DNA of 64,000 nt. Source: Vibrio kanaloae (GTDB lineage: Bacteria; Pseudomonadota; Gammaproteobacteria; Enterobacterales; Vibrionaceae). The translations under genes were made by a program, and so were the position numbers. Each line of letters opens with the position of its first letter. The first letter of the stretch is position 1. The notes under the pieces are model-generated. The model saw only the letters and a program-made list of their open reading frames with translations. It did not search any database and had not been told where the DNA came from. The stretch is taken from assembly GCF_024347535.1 (NCBI RefSeq), contig NZ_AP025498.1:1178001-1242000 (forward strand). Direction: 5' to 3'. Below, piece after piece: positions 26,348-34,938 of the stretch.

Positions 26348-26777
26348 TTTGCCACCGTGATGAAACCCGAGATTTAGCGCCAAGGTGCTGAATTAGCTCT
26401 AAAACTAATGGCTTTGAACGCAAAAGTAAAACGGGCAGCTCAGAATTAAAACCCAACTAACAAAACGCACTTGGCTAAGAAGCGACATACGACAAACAAC
26501 CACGGTTTGAAGCGCTTTAACTGACAAAGGATTCGTTCGACCAACCTGACAACCAAGTGTGATCAAGCCATTTGTTAACAAATTAGCTGCCAAGAAAAAG
26601 AAAACGCACCAACGAATTAACAACAATGTTAGAGTCAGTAAGTGACTAACGCACCGCAAACGCTTCCAACATAGTGCCACCGGAAAGTTCGTGAGATTGG
26701 AAAACGGACAGGTGAATAGCTAGAACGTAGAACAAGGCTTTTAGACCACAAATGCTTTTCTGCCCTTTGCAAACTAA
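26231..26777 (-). repeat. Repeated cassette, copy 9, chimeric (547 bp)
   Basis: The attC, the first ~130 bases of the interior (to CTTGGCTAAGAAG at about 26482) and the last ~75 bases (from AACAGGTG/GACAGGTGAATAGCTAG at about 26705) match the other copies. The ~220 bases between are unrelated to them. No convincing gene is seen in the replaced part. Confidence 0.85.
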
Positions 26778-26896
26778 CGCCGCGTTAAGTGGTGAGCAAC
26801 GCTATCACCCGACCTAAACCATTGTGCCGTAATCACTAAAACTCAATCAAATTGCAAATGCCGAGCGTTGGGAATCCGCCTTAAACGCTTTGTTAT
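26775..26896 (-). repeat. attC of the 26904 cassette
   Basis: TAACGCCGCGTTAAGTGGTG / CCGCCTTAAACGCTTTGTTAT. Confidence 0.9.
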
Positions 26897-26903
26897 ATGC
26901 GTG

Positions 26904-27317
26904 CTATTTGGTTACGCTGTTTAATTGCAGTAAGTCCCACTTGTTACCGTATAAGTCTTGGAACACAACTACTGTCCCGTACTCTTCAACTCGTGGCTCT
27001 TCGTTAAATACAACGCCATTTGCCTTCATTAGTTCGTAGTCTCGCCAGAAATCGTTTGTTTGTAAGAACAAGAAAACACGACCACCAGTTTGATTACCTA
27101 CTGCTTGAGTCTGTTCTTCGGTACTAGCTTGAGCCAAAAGTAGATTCGTACCATTAGAATTTGGAGGAGAAACTTGAACCCAACGTTTGCCACCGCCTAA
27201 GTCAGTATCTTCCATCAATGTAAACTGAAGTTTTTGAGTGTAGAACTCAATAGCATCATCGTAATTTTCAACAACTAGAGCAATATTTCCGATTTGCTGT
27301 TGCACAAGTTTAGACAT
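26904..27317 (-). CDS. VOC-superfamily (glyoxalase/bleomycin-resistance-like) protein
   Basis: 137 residues with the two beta-alpha-beta-beta-beta halves of the VOC fold: IGNIALVVENYDDAIEFYTQKLQF opens the first and VFLFLQTNDFWRDYELMKANGVVF the second; VVVFQDLYGNKWDLLQL is the typical C-terminal metal-ligand strand. Possible roles are glyoxalase, antibiotic binding or dioxygenase; metal ligands cannot be assigned with confidence. Such proteins are common in Vibrio cassettes. Confidence 0.85.
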   Translation of the reverse strand: MSKLVQQQIGNIALVVENYDDAIEFYTQKLQFTLMEDTDLGGGKRWVQVSPPNSNGTNLLLAQASTEEQTQAVGNQTGGRVFLFLQTNDFWRDYELMKANGVVFNEEPRVEEYGTVVVFQDLYGNKWDLLQLNSVTK

Positions 27318-27381
27318 GATTATTTCCGATGTTTCAAAACCCTAATTCTACACTACGCTATGATTTTTTCGAGAAAGCATA

Positions 27382-27473
27382 TAACGCCGCATTAAGGTGT
27401 GACGCACGCTTGGCTATACTTGAGCGAAGCGAAACTGCCAAGCGTAAGGAATCACTCTTAAATGCTTTGTTAG
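27382..27473 (-). repeat. attC, short 92-bp type
   Basis: Same as 12169 except GTGACGCACGC / GCGTAAGG in the inner arms. Confidence 0.88.
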
Positions 27474-27474
27474 G

Positions 27475-27891
27475 CTAGCTCTTTGAGGAAAACTCTACTT
27501 CTGTTGGAGAGTTGTGTTCCTTGTTACTAATAACGACAGTATTTGCAAGTTTATCATGCCACCCTTGCTTACGCTTATCCCAAGCAACCCAAAATATTCC
27601 CAACCCCAACGGAATAGTAGCGACAAAATAACCTAAGTATCTGACGATATATTGCTGTAATGTTGGTTTCTCTCCTGTTTTTGCATCCACAATCCTTGCT
27701 GATATTGCCATTTTTCCTGGTGTTGCTTGTTTATAGGTCCAAAAAACAACAATAGCAATTAGAGGAAATACCCAGCTAACCATAAAATCTGCAAATCCAA
27801 CTATGATGTCATCACTCTCAAAATACGCCCACCCATAAATACCCACCAGTATCGGGTATGTAATAACGCAGAGTATTATTGTATCGATCAA
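27475..27891 (-). CDS. RDD-family membrane protein (cassette gene)
   Basis: 138 residues with three to four hydrophobic segments. ATPGKMAISARIVDAKTGEKPT is the RDD-type cytoplasmic loop between helices 2 and 3, and RYLGYFVATIPLGLGIFWVAWDKRKQGWHDKLANTVVI is the standard C-terminal part (WDKRKQGWHDKLA). RDD proteins are small integral membrane proteins, some linked to ion antiport; the cassette copy's role is unknown. The N-terminus (MIDTIILCVITYP) appears to lack the usual R-DD lead residues, so the start may be truncated at the attC. Confidence 0.82.
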   Translation of the reverse strand: MIDTIILCVITYPILVGIYGWAYFESDDIIVGFADFMVSWVFPLIAIVVFWTYKQATPGKMAISARIVDAKTGEKPTLQQYIVRYLGYFVATIPLGLGIFWVAWDKRKQGWHDKLANTVVISNKEHNSPTEVEFSSKS

Positions 27892-27911
27892 ACTAGCGCC
27901 AATGGATAGCC

Positions 27912-28003
27912 TAACGCCGCATTAAGGTGTGAGCGACGCTTGGCTATATTTGAGCGAAGCGAAACCGCCAAGCGTTGCGAATCACTCTTAAATGCTTTGT
28001 TAG
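27912..28003 (-). repeat. attC, short 92-bp type
   Basis: Differs from 12169 by one base in the loop (CTATATTTGAG). Confidence 0.9.
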
Positions 28004-28005
28004 CA

Positions 28006-28362
28006 CTAAAATTCTTCGATTGTGCTACGTTCTTCGACTTCTAGAATATCGAACTCTACTTCGCCATCATCCCCAAGGGTGAAAGTAACAGAAGACTCTT
28101 CTTCTCCTTCAAGATCCATGTCAGCACAACCATTATAAATAGACCACTGATACTGGTAATCAAGCTGATATTCATTACCACCGAGAAAAGTAACATCGAA
28201 TATATCAATTCCAGTGTGGTTTTCAGCACGAGAGTTAATATGTGACAAATCAGGTACAAGAGATGAGCCAAAAGATGGTTCATGCTCTATGAGGAAAGCT
28301 TTCAATTCTTGGCAAAGATGAGCGCCATGCTCAATTTCACCCGACTTACTTTGGAAAATCAT
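28006..28362 (-). CDS. Acidic hypothetical cassette protein
   Basis: 118 residues from MIFQSKSGEIEHG (28362), chosen for the GAGGT seven bases upstream; longer in-frame starts reach into the next attC. The protein is strongly acidic in its C-terminal half (DMDLEGEEESSVTF, VEFDILEVEERSTIEEF) and has alternating strands (YQLDYQYQWSIYNG). It resembles small immunity-type or antitoxin-type proteins only in charge and size. No family recognised. Confidence 0.65.
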   Translation of the reverse strand: MIFQSKSGEIEHGAHLCQELKAFLIEHEPSFGSSLVPDLSHINSRAENHTGIDIFDVTFLGGNEYQLDYQYQWSIYNGCADMDLEGEEESSVTFTLGDDGEVEFDILEVEERSTIEEF

Positions 28363-28397
28363 GTTTATACCTCGAACCTTAATATTCATATTAGTGC

Positions 28398-28520
28398 TAA
28401 CGCCCAATTAAGGGGTGAGCAACGCTACCACCCAACCTAACGCATTGTACCGTAAACACTAAAATTGAAGTAGAAGTAAAAATGCCAAGCGTTGGGAATC
28501 CCTCTTAAATTGTTTGTTAT
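28398..28520 (-). repeat. attC of the 28530 cassette
   Basis: TAACGCCCAATTAAGGGGTG / CCCTCTTAAATTGTTTGTTAT. Confidence 0.9.
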
Positions 28521-28529
28521 GTTTGTACT

Positions 28530-29060
28530 TCAAACGATTGCAAATCTACCAGTTAGCTTATCTAGCTTTATAATTTTGTCTTCACGAAGTTGTTGAATGA
28601 GCTCTTTGACTAAACTTGGCGGATAACCCGTTTTTCCACTAAGTATACTGGTCCCAGTAAAACCCTCTTTAATATATTCAAGAATGCATTCACGCTCGGC
28701 TTGATACAAGTTCCTTTCAATTGATTTATTTAAGGCTTGTTGTAGCTTATGCATTTCATCTTTCGAGTAATTATCGAACTGACTAGCTTCACGGCTAAAG
28801 AAGTAATCAACAGAACGCTGAACCTTCAGGGCAGTTAAAAACTTATCTTCGTCTCTCCAGTCACTAGGAGCATATAAAACCAATGGTTTAAAAACTAAGA
28901 CTAGGAAAAACAATATCACAAGAAGCACTGGAAACCAGATTACAAACTGTACGAACTTAACCTGTATTTCTGGGGGGAGAGCGACTAATGCTACAGTCGC
29001 AAAACTCTCAGCTATACCCGAAAATATAGCTATTATCGTTAGGGGATTGCTCACTTTCAT
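28530..29060 (-). CDS. Membrane protein with C-terminal winged-helix-like domain
   Basis: 176 residues. Two N-terminal hydrophobic helices (TIIAIFSGIAESFATVALVAL and WFPVLLVILFFLVLVF) are followed by KPLVLYAPSDWRDEDKF, a segment I associate with a widespread uncharacterised membrane family. The C-terminal ~60 residues (ECILEYIKEGFTGTSILSGKTGYPPSLVKELIQQLREDKIIKL) look like a winged helix. It may couple membrane sensing to a cytosolic partner; nothing more can be said. Confidence 0.7.
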   Translation of the reverse strand: MKVSNPLTIIAIFSGIAESFATVALVALPPEIQVKFVQFVIWFPVLLVILFFLVLVFKPLVLYAPSDWRDEDKFLTALKVQRSVDYFFSREASQFDNYSKDEMHKLQQALNKSIERNLYQAERECILEYIKEGFTGTSILSGKTGYPPSLVKELIQQLREDKIIKLDKLTGRFAIV

Positions 29061-29082
29061 CTATAGTAAACCTCTAAAAACA

Positions 29083-29204
29083 TAACGCCGCGTTAAGGGG
29101 TGCTGGCACGCAATACAAAAGCTACCGCACAGCGCCATAAACACTGAACTCAACGCATAGTAAAAATGCCACGCGTGCCAAATCCCTCTTGAACGCTTTG
29201 TTAT
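29083..29204 (-). repeat. attC of the 29224 cassette, rightmost in the array
   Basis: TAACGCCGCGTTAAGGGGTG / CCCTCTTGAACGCTTTGTTAT; inner arms GCTGGCACGC / GCGTGCCAAA. Cassette body ends at CATAAC (29754-29757). Confidence 0.9.
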
Positions 29205-29223
29205 GTGAATTTTTTCAGAGTGC

Positions 29224-29748
29224 TCAATACACACAACCATTAAATTCAATGACTTGATCGCTTAAAGCATGACTGCCATTGTAAGACTTAACCATACCAC
29301 CACGGTAAACAAACTGACTCCAAGTTTTCTGCTGTACGTCGAAGTAATGAATAGGCAAAACTAACTCCGAATACCCTGAGCTTCGATAAACATCTGGCTC
29401 ATAAGCGAAGAGAAAAGAATGAGTTACCCCAAAAGACACTAAGCATCGATCGAGTTCTTTCACGATGACTTTAGCTAAGCCCAAACCACGCTTACTTGGT
29501 GTAATGGCAATACCACCAATTATGCCCCCTTTGAAGCTTATTGAGCCCTGCCTCATTAAACGACTATAAGCCAAACCAGTAGCGATAATCTGATTATCGT
29601 CTTCAATGAGAATTGCACAGACGAACTCACGATTGAAAATGAACATAGAATCTTGGCCAAAAACGGAGTTTAGATGAGCATTAAGTGCTGCTTCGTAAGC
29701 CTCAATCTGACCACTTTTGACAACTGATATTTTCAAGATTGACTCCAT
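29224..29748 (-). CDS. GNAT-family N-acetyltransferase, first cassette
   Basis: 174 residues. Motif A reads IGGIAITPSKRGLGLAKVIVKEL, with the pyrophosphate loop variant KRGLGLA; the following strand is THSFLFAYEPDVYRSSGYSEL. The long C-terminal extension is typical of the YitH/Eis-like 'aminoglycoside-type' GNATs only in outline. The substrate is unknown. Being next to the right boundary of the array, it occupies the position nearest to where an attI would be expected. Confidence 0.78.
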   Translation of the reverse strand: MESILKISVVKSGQIEAYEAALNAHLNSVFGQDSMFIFNREFVCAILIEDDNQIIATGLAYSRLMRQGSISFKGGIIGGIAITPSKRGLGLAKVIVKELDRCLVSFGVTHSFLFAYEPDVYRSSGYSELVLPIHYFDVQQKTWSQFVYRGGMVKSYNGSHALSDQVIEFNGCVY

Positions 29749-29757
29749 TCACATAAC

Positions 29758-30195
29758 AGCTATTAGACCGAAAGATTCTGCATTTAAATACAGAATCTTT
29801 CTATCTAGTTTTTTATGCCGCCGATTGTACTAGCCTTTGTGTATCCATAACAATCACTTATATCGTCACCTTGGTGATTAATGTGGCAAATATAGAATTT
29901 ATCTGTTTAGTATAACTTCTATTAAAATTATCAACTTATGTACGTTAAAACAGTATTTTAACCATCAGATCCCGTCTCTATCTCTGAGCATGTTGAACTC
30001 TATAAATCTAATGCTTGATCCTATACGGTAAGGTGTTTAAGAAACGTGACTTGCCACCAGCAAGTGCTCCATTGGCAAACTAAGATAGATCATCAAGCTA
30101 ATACAAAAAAACGCGTTATTGCTACTTGGCAATAACGCGTTTTTTATTGAATTCGAATAAGCCTTAATCTAAATAGAGTCGTTTAGCTACTCTGG
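29758..30195. other. Right flank of the cassette array, no integrase
   Basis: No ORF. Immediately right of the last core (CATAAC, on the minus strand TGTTATGTG) a hairpin AAAGATTCTG / CAGAATCTTT spans 29770-29802. The rest is AT-rich and shows no attI-like or integrase sequence. Confidence 0.6.
30104..30145. terminator. Bidirectional terminator, perfect 17-bp stem
   Basis: AAAAACGCGTTATTGC and its exact complement flank a TACTTG loop; an A run on the left and a T run on the right make it work in both directions. It lies 50 bases past the small minus-strand ORF. Confidence 0.85.
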
Positions 30196-30375
30196 TTAGC
30201 ATTCGTCGTTCACTACTCGGACTGGACATTCGCTCCCAGTAACTCGTCCACCAAAACAATCATAGATAACATAGCCCCCCGAAGGCAAAGCATCGTCAGT
30301 TAGATTGTTACTACTAAGGTCTGCTTCAACTAAATGAATGAGTGTACCCAACGACCGTGTGTCGGTTCCCAACAT
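30196..30375 (-). CDS. Possible 59-residue protein or gene remnant
   Basis: An ORF from ATG 30375 encodes MLGTDTRSLGTLIHLVEADL..., ending GSECPVRVVNDEC. The frame stays open upstream to about 30460 without a start codon, so it could be the 3' end of a decayed gene. In favour: a terminator follows at the right distance, and TTGACA (complement of 30464-30469) stands in a -35 position upstream. Three cysteines near the C-terminus suggest an exported protein. No family recognised. Confidence 0.35.
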   Translation of the reverse strand: MLGTDTRSLGTLIHLVEADLSSNNLTDDALPSGGYVIYDCFGGRVTGSECPVRVVNDEC

Positions 30376-30518
30376 TTTATGTATCGCGTCAGAGCTATTG
30401 TATAGTCGATTTTTTGACCTTGCTTTGAATTCAAATACCTTTAAACTGAATCCTATCTTGTTTTGTCAATTATGATTTCCTGATACTTGGCTTAGCCTTA
30501 TTATCGGACTAAAATTAC

Positions 30519-31178
30519 ATGACAGTTAAACTTCGTATTCGCTACCAAACGATTGAAATCGAAAACACAGATATACACCTTTGTACCCTACGTGATAATC
30601 AACAATTTAATGACCCTGATAATGTTGCACTCAATATCGGTATTTCATCCGCATCGTGGCCAATTTTTGGGATTGTTTGGCCATCAAGTTTAGTCCTTGC
30701 CCACCATATGCTTCATTTTGATACTAAAAACAAACGTATTCTTGAAATAGGATGTGGTATGGCTTTATCTAGTTTGCTCCTCAATGAGCAACGAGCCAAC
30801 ATCACCGCTACCGACTTTCACCCTGAAGTTGAAGAGTTCTTAAATAGAAACATACAACTAAATAACAGAAAGAAAATTGCTTTCGAACGCGTAGATTGGG
30901 CAGACAAAGAAAGTCAATTAGGTCTTTTTGATCTTATAATCGGTAGTGATCTTCTATATGAAGACCAACATGTTGAATTGTTGTCCTATTTTATCCAAAA
31001 CCATGCCAACGATACTTGTGAAGTGATCATTGTCGATCCAGGCCGTGGACGAAAAAATAAACTGAGTGCCAAAATGAGCGAGTACGGGTTTACAAATGAC
31101 CACATACAACCAGAAAATACTGATTACTTAGAGCAAAAATTTAAAGGTCACATACTAAGATTCTCTCGTAACGCCTAA
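30519..31178 (+). CDS. Class I SAM-dependent methyltransferase, METTL21-like
   Basis: 219 residues. IFGIVWPSSLVLAHHML precedes motif I (RILEIGCGMALSSLLL), then TATDFHP (motif II) and LFDLIIGSDLLYEDQHVEL (motif IV, with the D-L-L-Y pattern of the METTL21/Methyltransf_16 protein-lysine methyltransferase family). The C-terminus EVIIVDPGRGRKNKLSAKMSEYGF also fits that family. Target unknown. It stands alone with its own promoter region and is outside the cassette array. Confidence 0.85.
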   Translation: MTVKLRIRYQTIEIENTDIHLCTLRDNQQFNDPDNVALNIGISSASWPIFGIVWPSSLVLAHHMLHFDTKNKRILEIGCGMALSSLLLNEQRANITATDFHPEVEEFLNRNIQLNNRKKIAFERVDWADKESQLGLFDLIIGSDLLYEDQHVELLSYFIQNHANDTCEVIIVDPGRGRKNKLSAKMSEYGFTNDHIQPENTDYLEQKFKGHILRFSRNA

Positions 31179-31436
31179 AAGTACAGTACATTTCATTTAT
31201 ATGGGCGGCAATATCCAGACTTGAGTGCAGTCAGTCTAAGTGCCAGTATGAAGAGACTTAAGGTGCGCTATATTGATGCACGAGTGAACCGCTCACTCAC
31301 ACATATTTAAAAAACATTTTGAGTATATATTATTAAACGGCATTTAATGTTTGTCATTCTATTGCGTAAAACTGGTACATTAAAACAAAGTTTTGGTATA
31401 ACAGTCCAACTACCTACACTGCTCATAGGAAGTTAA

Positions 31437-32828
31437 ATGAACGAAGTAGCGCCATTATTACCTGAGTCTAATTACATTCAATTGTCTGAGCTAATGCTAT
31501 CGTTGACAACAGCTCTGGATATGACGGAAGGACAACCACCGGAACATTGTATCCGTTGCTGCTGGATTGGCATGCACATAGGTGAGAAAATCGGTTTATC
31601 AGAAAGCGAACTTCATGACCTCTATTTTACCCTGTTATTAAAAGATACTGGCTGTAGTAGTAATGCGGCTCGTATTTGCGAACTCTATCTCGCTGATGAT
31701 AGGGAGTTCAAACGTAATTTTAAGACAGTGGGGACAAGCCTATCAAGTGTCATCAACTTTGTTATTCGTAATACGGGGAAAAATAAAAACTGGCTAACTC
31801 GCATCACCAAGACGATCGATATCTTAAAAAATGGTGATTCCTACGCTCAAGAGTTGATAGAAACTCGCTGTTCGAGAGGTGCCGATATTGCGAGAGAGCT
31901 AAGGTTTAATGAAAATGTCGCATTGGGGGTTCATTCTTTGGATGAACATTGGGATGGTAGTGGTCGCCCAGAAAACCTCGCTCAACAAAATATTCCATTA
32001 AATTCTCGTATTGCGTTACTTGCACAAGTCATTGACGTTTTCCAATTTGAACACAATTTCGAAACCGCGCTAAACGAAGCAAACGAGAGAAGTGGAAGTT
32101 GGTTTGACCCAACTTTAGTTTCTGCGATAAACGAAATAGCAAAGGATAACGAATTCTGCACTGCCTTAACCTCATCAAATATCATTGATAAAGTCATGGC
32201 ATTAGCGCCAGCAAAAGCCAGCATACTCATTGATGATGACTACCTTGATTGCATCGTTTTTGCGTTTGGAAAAATCATCGATAGTAAAAGCCCTTTCACA
32301 TCTGGTCATAGTGAGAGAGTTGCCTTCTTTACTGACCTTATTGCTATAGAAATGGGGATATCAGAAGAAGAACGGAAATGGCTTAAGCGTGCAGCATTAT
32401 TGCACGATGTTGGGAAGCTAGGTGTGAGCAATTCGATACTCGATAAACCTGGAAAATTAGATGACGATGAATGGTTATCCGTTCAACAACATGCCCAATT
32501 TACTAAAGATATATTATCGCAGATAACCCCCTTTAAAAACCTATCAAACATGGCAGGTAGCCATCATGAGAAGCTTGATGGCACTGGATATCCCAACAAA
32601 CTAAGTGCTGAATCCATTGTATTGTCAACCCGAATTATCACTACCGCTGATATTTTTGATGCTATTACAGCAGAACGACCTTACCGCGGAGCAGTACCAG
32701 TACCAAAAACATTGAATATAATGTCTGAAAATTTAAATACTGCGATTGATCCTGAATGCTTTGAAGCATTAAAGCGTGCGTTGGATAAATTGCCAGAGGA
32801 ACTGACAACTCTTGATTCCACTGTTTAA
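31437..32828 (+). CDS. Tandem HD-GYP cyclic-dinucleotide phosphodiesterase, first domain degenerate
   Basis: 463 residues with two HD-GYP-like halves. The C-terminal half is complete: HSERVAFF, LLHDVGKLG (His323-Asp324), NMAGSHHEKLDGTGYP with the HHE and GYP signatures, and TTADIFDAI. The N-terminal half keeps the fold but has LLLKDTGCSS in place of HD and EHWDGSGRP in place of HHExxDGxGYP, so it is probably non-catalytic. HD-GYP enzymes hydrolyse c-di-GMP or, for some Vibrio members with tandem domains, 3'3'-cGAMP; the substrate here cannot be told. AGGAAGTTAA precedes the ATG. Confidence 0.9.
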   Translation: MNEVAPLLPESNYIQLSELMLSLTTALDMTEGQPPEHCIRCCWIGMHIGEKIGLSESELHDLYFTLLLKDTGCSSNAARICELYLADDREFKRNFKTVGTSLSSVINFVIRNTGKNKNWLTRITKTIDILKNGDSYAQELIETRCSRGADIARELRFNENVALGVHSLDEHWDGSGRPENLAQQNIPLNSRIALLAQVIDVFQFEHNFETALNEANERSGSWFDPTLVSAINEIAKDNEFCTALTSSNIIDKVMALAPAKASILIDDDYLDCIVFAFGKIIDSKSPFTSGHSERVAFFTDLIAIEMGISEEERKWLKRAALLHDVGKLGVSNSILDKPGKLDDDEWLSVQQHAQFTKDILSQITPFKNLSNMAGSHHEKLDGTGYPNKLSAESIVLSTRIITTADIFDAITAERPYRGAVPVPKTLNIMSENLNTAIDPECFEALKRALDKLPEELTTLDSTV

Positions 32829-32878
32829 CCATCGCTTCATATTAGGGCTTGGTACTACCACTCGGCATGGTGTTAGAA

Positions 32879-32922
32879 TACAAAAAAAGCGCGTTACTGC
32901 CAATTAGCAATAACGCACTATT
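32879..32922 (-). terminator. Terminator of the chemoreceptor gene
   Basis: Minus-strand GCGTTATTGC / GCAGTAACGC (one G-U) followed by GCTTTTTTTGT. Confidence 0.8.
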
Positions 32923-32970
32923 GAATAACGGGAAATCCGACATACCTCTTAGAAAGATATGTTAGGAAAT

Positions 32971-34530
32971 CTAGATTTTAAATGAACCAACATAACGATC
33001 GAGGGCTTGCGACAGATCGGCCAGTTGCTGGCTCGATTGTTCCAACTTTTCACTTGCGCTTAAGCCATTCTTCACTGAATTATTAACCGTATCCATATTC
33101 ATATTGATCTCATTCGCTACCGCTGATTGCTGCTCGGTTGCTGTCGCAACTTGAGTGTTAATATCGAGAATAGCCAAAACTTGTGTAGAGATTTTTTCCA
33201 AAGCTTGGCGCGCCATTTCGGTTTCGGTGGTGCCCTCTTCAATTAAGCTCTTACTATTACTCATCGAGTTAACGGCGTTTTTAGCTTCAGTTTGAAGTTG
33301 GTTGATCATGGTGTCAATTTCATCTGTCGACTGTGCCGTTTTTGTTGCAAGGTTACGAACTTCATCGGCAACGACAGCAAAACCTCGACCGGCCTCACCG
33401 GCACGTGCCGCTTCAATTGCAGCGTTAAGCGCAAGCAAATTCGTTTGTTCAGAGATACCTCTAATAACATCAAGAATAGTGCCGATCGACTGTGTGTTAT
33501 CAGCAAGACTCACGATGATGTTAGACGCACTCGTCATTTCTGCTTCAAGGTTAGCAATCGAGATTGTTGTCTTTTCGATCGTGTTATGTCCTTCTTGAGT
33601 CTCGCTGGTTGCCATATTTGCAGCATTTGCAGCATTTGCCGCGCTCGATGCAATTTCATTAACCGTAGCAATCATTTCATTCATAGATGTCACAACCAAC
33701 ATCGTTTGTTCGTTTTGTTCTTGTCCTCTTTGCAATGCTTGTTGTGACTGTTCACGAAGAGCAATAGCGGTGCTATTTAATTCAACGCCGGTATTTACTG
33801 TTTGCGTAATTATCTCGTGTACCTTGCCCACGAACACATTGAAAGCTGACGAGATTTGAGCGACTTCATCGTTACCCTTAATTGGTAATCGGACGGTTAA
33901 ATCGCCATCACCTTCAGAAATATCGTGTAATGTATTTTTCAATACCAAGAGGGGCTGCATCAGTTTGTTTAAAAGGAATGATAGAACAACGAGACAAACA
34001 ACAAAAATAACAATCATTGAAACCAATTGGTAACTAATTATTCCATTTGTAGCTTGGCTGACTTCGGTAATTGGAATACCGATATCAAAGGTGCCATAAA
34101 GTTCACCGTTGACATAGATAGGCGCCATGATATCAAACACCCATACTTGCTGCACATCAGCGTACCACTTCGAATACTGCTGTACGCCTTTAGTTGCACC
34201 TTCAACGGTATAACTATCTTCATAAACTTTGTTGAGTTTCTTTTTATCACTGTGTGCAATAGCAGTTACGTTACTATCAATAACAATGGCATAACTAACA
34301 TCATTACGCTGTTTAAGTTCACTAACCAGTTTTTGTAAGTCTTGAACTGGATTGTTCGAGTTTTCTAGGACATACCCTGCATTGCCAGCTAAAAATTCCG
34401 CTTGAACTTGAGATTTATTTAAGATTATTTCATCAATTTTTTCGCTTGAAATGAGATAGGTTGAAACCATACTCGCAGCGACCGCAATACCAAACATAAT
34501 AAAAACGGCTAATAGGATTGTTTTCTTCAT
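32971..34530 (-). CDS. Methyl-accepting chemotaxis protein with periplasmic sCache-like domain
   Basis: 519 residues. TM1 (about 5-27), a ~150-residue periplasmic sensor with the single-Cache pattern ([29 protein letters not shown]), TM2 (about 170-192), a HAMP domain ([27 protein letters not shown]) and the signalling domain with its hairpin tip [35 protein letters not shown] (recognisable segments [18 protein letters not shown] and [14 protein letters not shown]). It relays a ligand signal to CheA/CheW. The ligand is unknown. Monocistronic, with its own terminator. Confidence 0.95.
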   Translation of the reverse strand: MKKTILLAVFIMFGIAVAASMVSTYLISSEKIDEIILNKSQVQAEFLAGNAGYVLENSNNPVQDLQKLVSELKQRNDVSYAIVIDSNVTAIAHSDKKKLNKVYEDSYTVEGATKGVQQYSKWYADVQQVWVFDIMAPIYVNGELYGTFDIGIPITEVSQATNGIISYQLVSMIVIFVVCLVVLSFLLNKLMQPLLVLKNTLHDISEGDGDLTVRLPIKGNDEVAQISSAFNVFVGKVHEIITQTVNTGVELNSTAIALREQSQQALQRGQEQNEQTMLVVTSMNEMIATVNEIASSAANAANAANMATSETQEGHNTIEKTTISIANLEAEMTSASNIIVSLADNTQSIGTILDVIRGISEQTNLLALNAAIEAARAGEAGRGFAVVADEVRNLATKTAQSTDEIDTMINQLQTEAKNAVNSMSNSKSLIEEGTTETEMARQALEKISTQVLAILDINTQVATATEQQSAVANEINMNMDTVNNSVKNGLSASEKLEQSSQQLADLSQALDRYVGSFKI

Positions 34531-34938
34531 TTAGGTAGTCTCAACGCAAGTTTATTAAAAATTCTTTAGAGGTTTAAGAACTAAACCTGAGCTCGCATAC
34601 AACACTTCTCATGTTAAAGCTCGCTACTGTTCTTTATCTGTCTAAAGCTCGATAACTTTAGCGAAATTGTATGAAAAACCATGAAATCGTAACATTTGCA
34701 CAATGTTTCCTAATTATTTGGAACGCGTTAGTTACTTGAAGGTTGGGAGAGAAGTATAAAGACGATAAATAGAAATGATTAAACACAAATACTTACGGTA
34801 TCGCAGCTTTAAATCATGCCAATTTAGAAAGGATTAGGGGATTTAACAAAAGCGGCCCTAAGGAGGCCGCCCTGCTAGTGATATCTAGTCAGCCACATAG
34901 CTAGTTGAGGTAATGGCCTAGCCATCAAATATACCGAT
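34531..34938. other. Intergenic region upstream of the chemoreceptor
   Basis: About 400 bases with the chemoreceptor promoter (minus strand) and the terminator of the carbonic anhydrase gene at 34848-34870. I see no ORF or repeat. Confidence 0.5.
34848..34870 (-). terminator. Terminator of the carbonic anhydrase gene
   Basis: Minus-strand GCGGCC-TCCTTAG-GGCCGC followed by TTTTGTT. Confidence 0.8.

Noticed and set aside
26405..26680. 91-codon minus-strand ORF in the chimeric cassette
   Set aside because: No ribosome-binding site, Leu/Cys-rich low-complexity translation, and half of it lies in the conserved non-coding part of the repeated cassette.
9274..29757. CRISPR array (regularly recurring repeats)
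   Set aside because: Repeats are 92-123-bp imperfect palindromes with spacers of 0.3-0.9 kb containing genes; they are attC sites.
29758..30518. attI site or remnant of intI at the right end of the array
   Set aside because: Only a TGTTATGTG core remains; no tyrosine-recombinase motif is present in any frame of the flank.
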